Positions 1 to 6,440 of a DNA stretch of 8,750 bases are shown here, piece by piece (within the stretch, counting starts at the first letter, position 1; each line of letters starts with the position of its first letter). A program made the position numbers and the translations under genes. This stretch comes from Gemmatimonadales bacterium. GTDB taxonomy: Bacteria > Gemmatimonadota > Gemmatimonadetes > Gemmatimonadales > GWC2-71-9. Below the pieces are notes generated by a model. It searched no databases. It saw nothing but the letters and a program-made list of their open reading frames with translations, and was not told the DNA's origin. The stretch is from NCBI GenBank assembly GCA_013813675.1, contig JACCRH010000355.1, forward strand, positions 1 to 8,750. Reading direction: 5' to 3'.

Positions 1-47
1 GAGCCATGCACTGGGTCATGGCTCCTTCGCTTCGCTCAGGATGACAC
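1..47. repeat. Dispersed palindromic repeat, right half (left half lies outside the window)
   Basis: Bases 1-8 (GAGCCATG) pair perfectly with 17-24 (CATGGCTC) around an 8-base loop. The bases that follow (25-46) read, on the minus strand, GTCATCCTGAGCGAAGCGAA. This is the same core as the palindrome at 6307-6389 and the partial copy at the right edge. The pairing predicts that the mirror arm continues just left of base 1. It lies about 60 to 100 bases downstream of the fabH stop, so the transcript hairpin could also end or protect the operon mRNA. No T-run is visible before the window ends, so a terminator role is only a possibility. Confidence 0.7.
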
Positions 48-104
48 TTCACGCTCTTTTTCTGCCCACGCTTTCCCCGCCCCGCTCCTCACGTTTCCCA
101 CCAC

Positions 105-1100
105 CTACCAGACAACCGCCGCGCTCCCCCACAAGAACCCGGACCCGAACGCCGTCAGCACGATCAGATCTCCCTCCTCGATCCGCCCCGAGCGAACGCA
201 CTCGTCGAGCGCGATGGGGATGGTGGCCGCCGTGGTGTTTCCGTAGAACATGATGTTGTTGTAGATCTGATCGTCCCGGAGACAGAGCGTCCGCTGCATC
301 ATCTCCGCGATCCGCAGATTCGCCTGATGGGCCACGAGGAGCTTGAGGTCGGCCGTGGTGTGCCCGCTGGCACCGAGCACCGCGCGGACCGACTCCGGCA
401 TCCGGACCACCGCGTGGCGGAAGACTTCCTTGCCGTCCATGTCGAGGTACTGCCGGCCCGCCTCGATGTGCTCGGACGACACTCTCGGGTGGTACATCGA
501 TCCCGGGCTGTCCACCCAGAGCTTTTCGGCGTGGGCGCCCTCCGAGTGGAGATCGAAGGCCAGGATGCCCCGATCCTCGCGATCGGCCGGGCCGACGACC
601 GCGGCACCGGCCCCGTCGGCGAAGATGACCGAGACGTTGCGCCCCTCGGTCGTCATCAGCATGCCGGTGGACTGCACCTCCGCGCCGACCACCAGCACCC
701 GGCGATACTGTCCGGTCCGGACCCAGGCGTCCGCCACCGAGAGGCCGTAGACGAATCCACTGCACTGGGTGCGGATGTCGATCGCCGGAATGGTGCCGAC
801 ACCCATCGCGCGCTGCAGAAACACGCCGTTTCCCGGGGCGAAGTGGTCGGGCGTGGAGGTGGCGTAGACGATAGCATCGATCGCGGAGGCGGACAGATCC
901 GCCATCTCCAGCGCGCGCCTGGTCGCGGCGAGGGCGAGGTCCACCCCGGTCTCGCCTTCGCGCACCCAGCGGCGCTCCTGGATGCCGGTCCGGGTCCGAA
1001 TCCACTCGTCGGTGGTGTCCATCATCTGGGAAAGATCGTCATTGGTGACGACGCGGTCGGGCACGGCGAGGCCGGTGCCGAGAAAGCGGGTGCGAGGCAT
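105..1100 (-). CDS. fabH: 3-oxoacyl-[acyl-carrier-protein] synthase III (KAS III)
   Basis: 331-residue thiolase-fold condensing enzyme. In the family it joins an acyl-CoA (usually acetyl-CoA or a branched starter) to malonyl-ACP, the first condensation of type II fatty-acid synthesis in the cytoplasm. The full Cys-His-Asn catalytic triad is present: Cys113 in TQCSGFVYG, His258 in VAHQANLRI and Asn288 in YGNTTAATIPIAL. The N-terminal GTGLAVPDRVVTN, the DEWIRTRTGI motif (31-40) and the C-terminal GSGFLWGSAAVVW are also typical. It is slightly longer than E. coli FabH because of a loop around residues 185-215. The ATG at 1100 is preferred because MPRTRFLGTG is the normal family N-terminus. An in-frame ATG at 1124 would add MARGTLCT, which is not family-like. 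It is the last gene of the operon, 31 bases after the PHP gene, with a perfect palindrome between them. Whether it is the housekeeping copy or a specialised paralogue cannot be told here. Confidence 0.95.
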   Translation of the reverse strand: MPRTRFLGTGLAVPDRVVTNDDLSQMMDTTDEWIRTRTGIQERRWVREGETGVDLALAATRRALEMADLSASAIDAIVYATSTPDHFAPGNGVFLQRAMGVGTIPAIDIRTQCSGFVYGLSVADAWVRTGQYRRVLVVGAEVQSTGMLMTTEGRNVSVIFADGAGAAVVGPADREDRGILAFDLHSEGAHAEKLWVDSPGSMYHPRVSSEHIEAGRQYLDMDGKEVFRHAVVRMPESVRAVLGASGHTTADLKLLVAHQANLRIAEMMQRTLCLRDDQIYNNIMFYGNTTAATIPIALDECVRSGRIEEGDLIVLTAFGSGFLWGSAAVVW

Positions 1101-1115
1101 GGTACACAATGTACC
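1101..1115. promoter_or_regulatory. Perfect 15-bp palindrome abutting the fabH start (candidate operator)
   Basis: GGTACA-CAA-TGTACC is a 6-bp perfect inverted repeat around a 3-base centre, touching the fabH ATG at 1100. Position and symmetry fit an operator for a dimeric repressor, or a short RNA hairpin masking the ribosome site. No regulator gene is present in the window. No convincing Shine-Dalgarno sequence lies in the usual place, because the palindrome occupies it. The regulatory role is inferred. Confidence 0.4.
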
Positions 1116-1131
1116 CCGTGCCATCCGCTTG

Positions 1132-2199
1132 TCAGGATGAGGGCAGGTACCGGGTCCTTCCCACCATCCACAGCGCCCAGATCCAAGCCAGCCAGGCCAA
1201 GGTGAGCTCCCAGCCCATCCCCCTCCAGGTCTCCCACAACACCGCGAGGGGTGTGAGCCAGCCGGGCCACCAGTCGTCGGGCCGCAGGCGATGGCGCTCC
1301 ACCACCCTCACCGCGGCAAATCCTCGCTGCAGCTCGCTCAGAATCCCGGCGCAGATGCGCTCGGGCTCGACTGCCATGTTCCGGACCTCGACCAGACTCC
1401 AGACCATGTTGGTGGCACCCCAGCCGTGGTGGTCGGTCACCCCGACCACCAGCGTCCCGGTGCTCCTCGCCAGGGCGATGACCGTGTCGCGCCGGGCGCG
1501 CGTCAGCTCGTTGGCCTTGGGAGAGGCGTTCACGATCTCGAAGCCATCGACCCCCGCGCTCACCAGCGAGTCGAGCCGGCCCCAGTGGTGGCGCTCGTAC
1601 TCCGGGAGGGAGGCGATCGAGACCGCGCCGTAGCTGGTGTCGGCATCGGCCAGCAGCCGGCGCAGTCCCGCCGAGTCCCGGCGGTAGGGTCCCCGCACCG
1701 AGTCCAGCTCGCCCCCCAGCAGCACGATGTGCGCCCGCCAAGCGCTCACCTCGCGGCCGCGGCAGAGCGCGACCGGGCCGTCGGTCGGCACCAGCCCCGC
1801 CGTCGTGTTGTGATCGGTGACGAAGACGGCGTCGAACCCCGCGCGCTGATGCCAGGCGAGGTTTTTCTTCGTATCGAAGCCGCCCATCGCCGTGCCGCGC
1901 ACGTCGTGTGACACGTTGGTGTGGCTGTGGAAATCCACCACCGCCACGCCAGGCGGGGCCCCCGCCAGCTTGACCATCGGCCGGTGGGACACCAAGCCTC
2001 CCGCCACGAAGGCCGCCAGGGCCGCGAGCGCTCCCACGAGCGCCCGGCCTTCCTCACGCGGCGCCAGCCGCCGCCGGCGGATCAGGCGCGCCACTCTCCA
2101 GGCGAGGTACAGGAGCGCCATTCCGGTCAGGAACCCGTGCAGCCGACTTATGCTCAGCATCGCGACCCCGTCCCACAGGGAATAGAGCGGGGCCAGCAC
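1132..2199 (-). CDS. Membrane-anchored PHP-domain metal-dependent hydrolase
   Basis: At least 355 residues. The core (about 85-270) is a PHP (polymerase and histidinol phosphatase) domain, a fold that binds two or three metal ions and usually hydrolyses phosphoesters. Visible ligand motifs are DFHSHTNVSHD (His91, His93, Asp99), FVTDHN (Asp129, His130), Glu150, His157 and VTDHHGWG (Asp256, His257). The usual Ala-His-Pro motif after the central strand reads IASLPEYERHH instead, so that ligand is missing or displaced to His204/205. Hydrophobic segments lie at about 20-40 and 54-70 before the core, and 314-347 (Trp-rich) after it. The substrate is unknown. The listed start is a GTG with no visible ribosome site. 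The frame stays open upstream and reads like protein back to about 2352, including another hydrophobic segment, but has no ATG, GTG or TTG there. The true protein is therefore probably about 50 residues longer and starts around the msrP-like stop. Its gene follows the redox pair and precedes fabH. Confidence 0.85.
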   Translation of the reverse strand: MLAPLYSLWDGVAMLSISRLHGFLTGMALLYLAWRVARLIRRRRLAPREEGRALVGALAALAAFVAGGLVSHRPMVKLAGAPPGVAVVDFHSHTNVSHDVRGTAMGGFDTKKNLAWHQRAGFDAVFVTDHNTTAGLVPTDGPVALCRGREVSAWRAHIVLLGGELDSVRGPYRRDSAGLRRLLADADTSYGAVSIASLPEYERHHWGRLDSLVSAGVDGFEIVNASPKANELTRARRDTVIALARSTGTLVVGVTDHHGWGATNMVWSLVEVRNMAVEPERICAGILSELQRGFAAVRVVERHRLRPDDWWPGWLTPLAVLWETWRGMGWELTLAWLAWIWALWMVGRTRYLPSS

Positions 2200-2329
2200 G
2201 ACGTACGATGGTGGCGCGATGAGGTGAAGCTTGGAGGGGAGGGGGCCTCCGAGTGGATCGGAGAGCGGCGGGGCCGCGACTACCCGCGCCGCGAGGAGCC
2301 CCAGCGTGAGGCCTACAGGAAAGAGGAGA

Positions 2330-3061
2330 CTAGACGCCCGCGAGCCAGGGATAGCCCTGGTCCTCCCAGTATCCGCCGTGCCGTTCGCGGGTAAAGCTCA
2401 TCGTGGTGAGATACTTGGTGAGCTTGTAGCCGAGCTTCACGGGCGAATAGAGGCGGAGGGGAGCGCCGCGCTCGCGGGTGAGCGGGCGATCGTTGTAGGC
2501 GTAGGCCAGGATGGTCTGGGGGTGCATCGCGCTGGCGAGGTCCCATCCGTTGGAGTAGCCGCTGTCGAAGGAGTCGAACCGGAGATATCGGGCTGCCGGC
2601 AGCGGCCGCACCAGCTCGGCGACGACCGAGACCGGCACCCCGGTCCAGGTTCCGATGGCGGTCCATCCCTCGACGCAGTGATGCTTCACGGTGTAGGAGA
2701 CCCGCGGCAGCCCCTCGAGCATCTCCAGCGTGAACCGCTTCGGGGAGCGGACCTCTCCATCCACCTCGAGCTCCCAGCCGGCGACAGGCGCGGGATAGGC
2801 CCGCTTCTGGTTGTAGGTGATCGAATACGCGGGGAAGAGCGGTGCGGGGGTTCGCTGGGAGATCGAATACTCCGGCGCGAGCCTCGAGCCGGAGAGCAGG
2901 ATGTTCTCGCCCACCCAGTCGTTGACCCGCCCGAACGCCCTGAGCCCGGGCTCGAGCGCCGCCCCGCCGTCCCACCCGCACGCCGCCACCAGCGAGGCCG
3001 GCCCCGCCGCGAGGCCGAGCCGAAAAAAGTCCCGGCGGCTCACTCCGCCCCGATCAGCCAT
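2330..3061 (-). CDS. Tat-exported molybdopterin-dependent oxidoreductase, sulfite-oxidase/MsrP-like
   Basis: 243 residues with the sulfite-oxidase molybdopterin-binding fold. The N-terminus has a twin-arginine signal, SRRDFFRLG (8-16), so the protein should be folded with cofactor and exported. A lipobox-like VAAC (25-28) follows, suggesting a lipid anchor at Cys28. Cys129 in KHHCVEGWTAIGTWTG is the expected molybdenum-ligating cysteine. The C-terminal GAPLRLYSPVKLGYKLTKYL (199-218) is typical of the MsrP/YedY-type group. MsrP enzymes reduce methionine sulfoxide in envelope proteins, but related enzymes act on other substrates, so the substrate here is not fixed. The start overlaps the end of the cytochrome gene by 8 bases, which implies translational coupling and a shared complex. 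The partner is a b-type di-heme cytochrome rather than an obvious MsrQ-type flavocytochrome. Confidence 0.9.
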   Translation of the reverse strand: MADRGGVSRRDFFRLGLAAGPASLVAACGWDGGAALEPGLRAFGRVNDWVGENILLSGSRLAPEYSISQRTPAPLFPAYSITYNQKRAYPAPVAGWELEVDGEVRSPKRFTLEMLEGLPRVSYTVKHHCVEGWTAIGTWTGVPVSVVAELVRPLPAARYLRFDSFDSGYSNGWDLASAMHPQTILAYAYNDRPLTRERGAPLRLYSPVKLGYKLTKYLTTMSFTRERHGGYWEDQGYPWLAGV

Positions 3062-3728
3062 GGCTTGGGAACCTCCCCCGGTACCAGCCGGTAATGATCG
3101 CCCGGAGGGACGCCGAGTCCACCAGGAGCACCAACGCCACGTGCAGCAGGGTGAACCCCACGAAGATCCACACCGTGACGAAGTGCCAGTAGCGGGCGAG
3201 CTCGTACCCGCCGAACAGTGCCGTCAGCCAGGAGAGCTGGACCGGCTTGTAGATCGCGAAGCCGCTCAGCACCGAAATTGCCCCCAGCACCACGATTCCG
3301 GTATAGGCGGCCTTCTGCAGGGCGTTGTGCTTGCCCTGGGGCGGATGTTCCCGCCGGATCCGCAGGTAGTAGAGCTGCATGTCCACCGCGGGGCGCACGT
3401 CGCGGGGGCGGAAGAGCAGCGAGCGCCACTCGCCTGAGAGCGCCAGGAATCCGAGATAGACCAGCCCGGTGATGACGAAGGGCCAGGCGAGGGCAAAGTG
3501 CCAGTTGAGCGCTCCGGCGAGCCAGCCGCCCAGGCGAGCCCACTCGGGGAAGCTTTCGCCGGCCCAAGGATTGGGCACCGGGTAGGGTGCGCCCCGAGGC
3601 CCGAAATGGGGAAACGCGGCATAGATCTGGAGACCGCTCGCGATCATGCCGACCAGCAGGATCGCGTTCAGCCAGTGCGCCAGCCGCACCAGGCCGTGGT
3701 GCCGCTTGACCGGGGTCGGGCTCGCCAT
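3054..3728 (-). CDS. Di-heme b-type cytochrome membrane subunit (cytochrome b561/thiosulfate-reductase type)
   Basis: 224 residues with four to five hydrophobic segments, near 18-35, 68-98, 140-160 and 180-204. Histidines sit where heme b ligands are expected in this family: His18 (LAHWLN), His77 (NWHFAL), His182 (YWHFVT) and His196 (LLHVAL). The family carries electrons between the quinone pool and a periplasmic or peripheral enzyme. A soluble loop (about 36-66, rich in Pro and Gly) follows the first segment, as in thiosulfate-reductase and formate-dehydrogenase cytochrome subunits. The gene starts one base after the permease stop (GAGTAGGATG on the minus strand) and runs 8 bases into the molybdoenzyme gene. 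The simplest reading is that it reduces that enzyme. I see no flavin-binding features. The electron donor is inferred. Confidence 0.9.
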   Translation of the reverse strand: MASPTPVKRHHGLVRLAHWLNAILLVGMIASGLQIYAAFPHFGPRGAPYPVPNPWAGESFPEWARLGGWLAGALNWHFALAWPFVITGLVYLGFLALSGEWRSLLFRPRDVRPAVDMQLYYLRIRREHPPQGKHNALQKAAYTGIVVLGAISVLSGFAIYKPVQLSWLTALFGGYELARYWHFVTVWIFVGFTLLHVALVLLVDSASLRAIITGWYRGRFPSHG

Positions 3729-3729
3729 C

Positions 3730-4944
3730 CTACTCGTACCTCAGCGCCACGATGGGATCGAGCCGGGCGGCTCGCCGCGCGGGCCAGATCCCGAAGAAGA
3801 GTCCCACCAGCGCGCTGAATCCGAACGCCACCCCGACGGCCACCGGCGAGATCAGGGTATTCCACTGCATGACCCGGGAGAGCGCCGTTGCGGTACCGAT
3901 CCCGGTGAGCACCCCGATGAGCCCGCCGACCAGGCAGAGCGCCAGCGCCTCGACCAGAAACTGGAGCATGATGTTTCTCCGGGTGGCACCCAGCGCCTTT
4001 CGCACCCCGATCTCCCGGGTCCGCTCGGTGACCGACACCAGCATGATGTTCATGATCCCGATGCCGCCGACCAGGAGGCTCACCGCCGCGATGCTCGCCA
4101 GGAGGGTGGTGAACACCTGGGTGGTCTGCTGCTGAGTCGCCAGGATGTCCTGCTGGTTCCGGACGGTGAAGTCGTTCTCGCCGCCGGGCCGGATCCGGTG
4201 CTCCCGGCGGAGAATGCGCTCCAGGTCCACCATCCCCTGCTGCAGCGGCACGCCATCGGCCACCTGCACCGACATCGAGCGCAGCCGGTCGGATCCGAAC
4301 ACGCGGTACTTGGCGGTCTGCAGCGGAATGATGATCTGCTCGTCGGGGTTGGACCAGCCGCCAGCGGATCCCTTCTCGCTCAGGACCCCGATGATCTCGA
4401 AGTTGATTCCGCGGATCTGCAGCGTCTGGTGGATCATGGCGGCGGGGTTGGCGCCCAGCATCCTGGGCACGGCATCGCCGAGCACCGCGTAGCGCTGCCG
4501 CGCCTCGTCGTCGCCCGGAGTGAACATCCTGCCGTGGGGGACCGTGTAATTCTTCACCTGGAGGTAGTTCGGGGTGGTGCCGACCACGTTGATGTTGCTG
4601 TTCTGGTTGCCGAACTTCACCTGGAGTGACTGCTGCATCTCGGGCACTACGGCGCTCAGGAGCTTGCCGTCGCGGACCAGGGCCTCGTAGTCGTCGGTAC
4701 TGAGGATGGTGCGGTCGGTGATCCGGATCCCTCCCCGACTTCCCTGGCCGGCGAACACGGTGAATACGTTCGCGCCCAGCGCCGCGATGCGGTCCTCCAC
4801 CGCTTTCTGCGCGCCGCTGCCGAGCGCCACCATGGTGATGACCGCACCGACGCCGATGATGATTCCGAGCATGGTGAGCACCGAGCGCAGCTTGTTGGCC
4901 CGGATGGACTGGAACGCGACCGCCACCGTCTCGCCCACCAGCAT
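3730..4944 (-). CDS. ABC transporter permease, MacB/FtsX family
   Basis: 404 residues with the standard MacB permease plan. One N-terminal membrane segment (about 22-42, VLTMLGIIIGVGAVITMVAL) is followed by a large periplasmic core (about 45-275) and three C-terminal segments (about 282-304, 329-350, 367-387). The hallmark stretch at 293-323, containing GGIGIMNIMLVSVTERTREIG then VRKALGATRRNI, includes the coupling helix that contacts the ATPase. The protein ends in WPARRAARLDPIVALRYE, also typical. There is no ATPase domain; the nucleotide-binding protein is the separate gene at 6441-7187. The start at 4944 lies 3 bases after the adaptor stop, with GGGAGG about 10 bases upstream as a ribosome site inside the adaptor's last codons. 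With adaptor, ATPase and outer-membrane protein it should form a MacAB-TolC-like pump that extrudes substrates from the periplasm. The substrate is unknown. Confidence 0.95.
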   Translation of the reverse strand: MLVGETVAVAFQSIRANKLRSVLTMLGIIIGVGAVITMVALGSGAQKAVEDRIAALGANVFTVFAGQGSRGGIRITDRTILSTDDYEALVRDGKLLSAVVPEMQQSLQVKFGNQNSNINVVGTTPNYLQVKNYTVPHGRMFTPGDDEARQRYAVLGDAVPRMLGANPAAMIHQTLQIRGINFEIIGVLSEKGSAGGWSNPDEQIIIPLQTAKYRVFGSDRLRSMSVQVADGVPLQQGMVDLERILRREHRIRPGGENDFTVRNQQDILATQQQTTQVFTTLLASIAAVSLLVGGIGIMNIMLVSVTERTREIGVRKALGATRRNIMLQFLVEALALCLVGGLIGVLTGIGTATALSRVMQWNTLISPVAVGVAFGFSALVGLFFGIWPARRAARLDPIVALRYE

Positions 4945-4947
4945 CGG

Positions 4948-6312
4948 TCAGCGCCCTCCCGACGGCGGGGTGCGGGCGCCGGCCGGCGTGGCGCCCTGCT
5001 GCTGCATGCCCGGCAGGCCGCCGCCTCCGGTCATGCGGTTGAACCGCTCCTGGGACTCCTGCTGCGACTGCACCAGACTCGCGCTGGGAAGGATCAGCAC
5101 CGAGTCACTCGCCTGAAGCCCCTCCACCACCTCGCTGTAGTCGAGGTCGGTGAGGCCGGTCCGGATCCAGACCGCCTTGGGTCCCTCACGGCGCTTCACG
5201 AATACGATATAGCGGCCTCCGAAAGAAACGTCCACGCTCCCGCCGCGGTTTCGTCCGCTCGCCGGGCGCCCATCGCGCTGGACCATGGCGCGGTTGGAAT
5301 CGGTCTGGCCCGCCGAGCGGCCGACCTGCTGCGCTGCGGTCAACTCCCGCTGGACCGCTTCGGCCGACAGTCCCAGCACCGCCGCCGCCGATCCCACGTC
5401 GCGCTGGGTGCGCAGCGCTGAGCTGGGCACGGCCAGGACGTCCTCTCGATTGCCCACATGCACCTCGACCTCACTGTTCATACCAGGCCGGAGCAGGCCA
5501 CCCCGATTGTCGATCCGCACCAGCACCGGAAACATGGTGACGTTCTGCTCGGTCTGCGCCTGGGGCTCGATCTTGAGGACAGCGCCCTCGAAGGGGCGGT
5601 TGGGAAAAGCATCCACCGTCACCGTGGCCCGCTGGCCGACCTGGATCTTCCCGATGTCGGTCTCGTCCACCAGCGTCCGCACCTGCACCAGTCCCAAGTC
5701 GGCCATCTTCATGAGTACCGTCCCGCCGCCCACGTCCCTGGTGGGGGATGAGATCACCTGGCCCCGCTCCACCTGCTTCTCGATGATCGTGCCGGTGATC
5801 GGCGCCAGCACGTTGGTGTCGTCCAACTGGTCGCGGGCGTCGTCCACCGCGACCCGCGCGCGGACCACCTCCGCGCGGGCGTTGGCGTAGTCGAGCAGGG
5901 CGTTCTCGTGTTCCTGCTGGGTGATGGACTGTGACTTGAACAGCTCGTCGGCCCGCCGCTTCTGCGAGGTGGCGTTGGTGAGCCGCGCCTCCGCCACCTC
6001 CAGGTCGGCCTGGGCCTGTGCCATCAGGTTGCGTGGGTTCCGTGGATCCACCCGCACCATGAGTGAGCCGCGCCGCACCAGTTGGCCGGTCTCCACCTTC
6101 AGCTCGAGGATCTCGCCCGAGGCCTTGGACTTCACCTCGACCACGGTGTCGGGCTGGATGGTTCCGGAGGCCCGGGCCGAGACCACGATGTCGCGCCGCT
6201 CGACGGGCACGGCCTGGTAGGTGACGGGGGGTTCTTCCTTCTTGCAGCCGGGGAGGAGGGCGAGGGGGGCCAGGAGCACCGTCTTCGCCACGCGAACATG
6301 CAGCAATGTCAT
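4948..6312 (-). CDS. Membrane-fusion (adaptor) lipoprotein of a tripartite efflux pump, MacA/HlyD family
   Basis: 454 residues from the ATG at 6312. VAKTVLLAPLALLPGC (8-23) is a lipoprotein signal with the acylated cysteine at 23. A lipoyl-like half (about 48-88, VVEVKSKASGEILELKVETGQLV), an alpha-helical hairpin (about 95-165), the second lipoyl half (ITGTIIEKQVERGQVI), a beta-barrel (about 205-290) and a membrane-proximal domain (about 365-410) follow in normal order. A Gln/Arg/Gly-rich insert (about 305-360) and a Gln/Gly/Pro-rich tail (about 412-454) are lineage-specific. In the family these proteins link the inner-membrane pump to TolC. The start is uncertain. The frame is open to a GTG at 6444, which overlaps the ATPase stop as GTGA, but that extension is translated repeat DNA. 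ATG 6312 sits in the arm of a palindrome, and GTG 6291 is a third option. None has a good ribosome site. Confidence 0.93.
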   Translation of the reverse strand: MTLLHVRVAKTVLLAPLALLPGCKKEEPPVTYQAVPVERRDIVVSARASGTIQPDTVVEVKSKASGEILELKVETGQLVRRGSLMVRVDPRNPRNLMAQAQADLEVAEARLTNATSQKRRADELFKSQSITQQEHENALLDYANARAEVVRARVAVDDARDQLDDTNVLAPITGTIIEKQVERGQVISSPTRDVGGGTVLMKMADLGLVQVRTLVDETDIGKIQVGQRATVTVDAFPNRPFEGAVLKIEPQAQTEQNVTMFPVLVRIDNRGGLLRPGMNSEVEVHVGNREDVLAVPSSALRTQRDVGSAAAVLGLSAEAVQRELTAAQQVGRSAGQTDSNRAMVQRDGRPASGRNRGGSVDVSFGGRYIVFVKRREGPKAVWIRTGLTDLDYSEVVEGLQASDSVLILPSASLVQSQQESQERFNRMTGGGGLPGMQQQGATPAGARTPPSGGR

Positions 6313-6389
6313 CCCGAGCGCAGCGAGGGATCTTGCCCGTCGAGCTTCGGAGCTTGCGGGGAAGATCCCTCGCTGCGCTCGGGATGACA
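6307..6389. repeat. Long palindromic repeat (28-bp perfect arms) in the ATPase-adaptor junction
   Basis: Bases 6307-6334 are the exact reverse complement of 6362-6389. After one G-G mismatch (6335/6361) the pairing resumes with CCCG/CGGG (6336-6339/6357-6360). The loop region holds a small AGCT-TCGG-AGCT hairpin (6343-6354). The arm begins TGTCATCCCGAGCGCAGCGA, the same core as the repeats at both window edges. The minus-strand transcript would form a very stable hairpin between the ATPase stop and the adaptor. The outer end of one arm supplies the ATG at 6312. Such structures can stabilise mRNA or tune the downstream gene, but that effect is inferred. In the reading frame of the adaptor it translates as SSRAQRGI...SLAALGMT, a product of the repeat rather than of a real domain. 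Confidence 0.9.
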
Positions 6390-6390
6390 C

Positions 6391-6438
6391 GTCGGTTCCG
6401 CGGAGCTGCGTCACGTCCGTTCCGCGGAGCTGCGTCAC
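6391..6438. repeat. 24-bp tandem duplication just after the ATPase stop
   Basis: Two adjacent 24-base units, 6391-6414 and 6415-6438, differ at one base (GTCGG versus GTCCG at the fourth position). Both end TTCCGCGGAGCTGCGTCAC. They fill the space between the ATPase stop codon (6441-6443) and the palindrome. In the extended adaptor frame each unit encodes VTQLRGTD. Because 24 is a multiple of three, the duplication does not break that frame. Confidence 0.9.
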
Positions 6439-6440
6439 CC

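Noticed and set aside
1..104. Intrinsic terminator after fabH
   Set aside because: The hairpin at 1-24 with its adjoining repeat arm is real, but the bases that would show a T-run are outside the window, so only a repeat is annotated.
327..1205. Long plus-strand open frame of 292 codons opposite fabH
   Set aside because: Its product is low-complexity and rich in Arg, His and Gly. The opposite strand encodes an intact KAS III with its full catalytic triad, so this is a high-GC shadow frame.
3646..4629. Plus-strand open frame of 327 codons opposite the permease and cytochrome
   Set aside because: It crosses two clearly real genes on the other strand and has a composition typical of antisense frames in GC-rich DNA, with no recognisable motif.
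6391..6438. CRISPR-like or regulatory direct-repeat array
   Set aside because: There are only two adjacent units with no spacers and no cas genes nearby; it is a simple tandem duplication.
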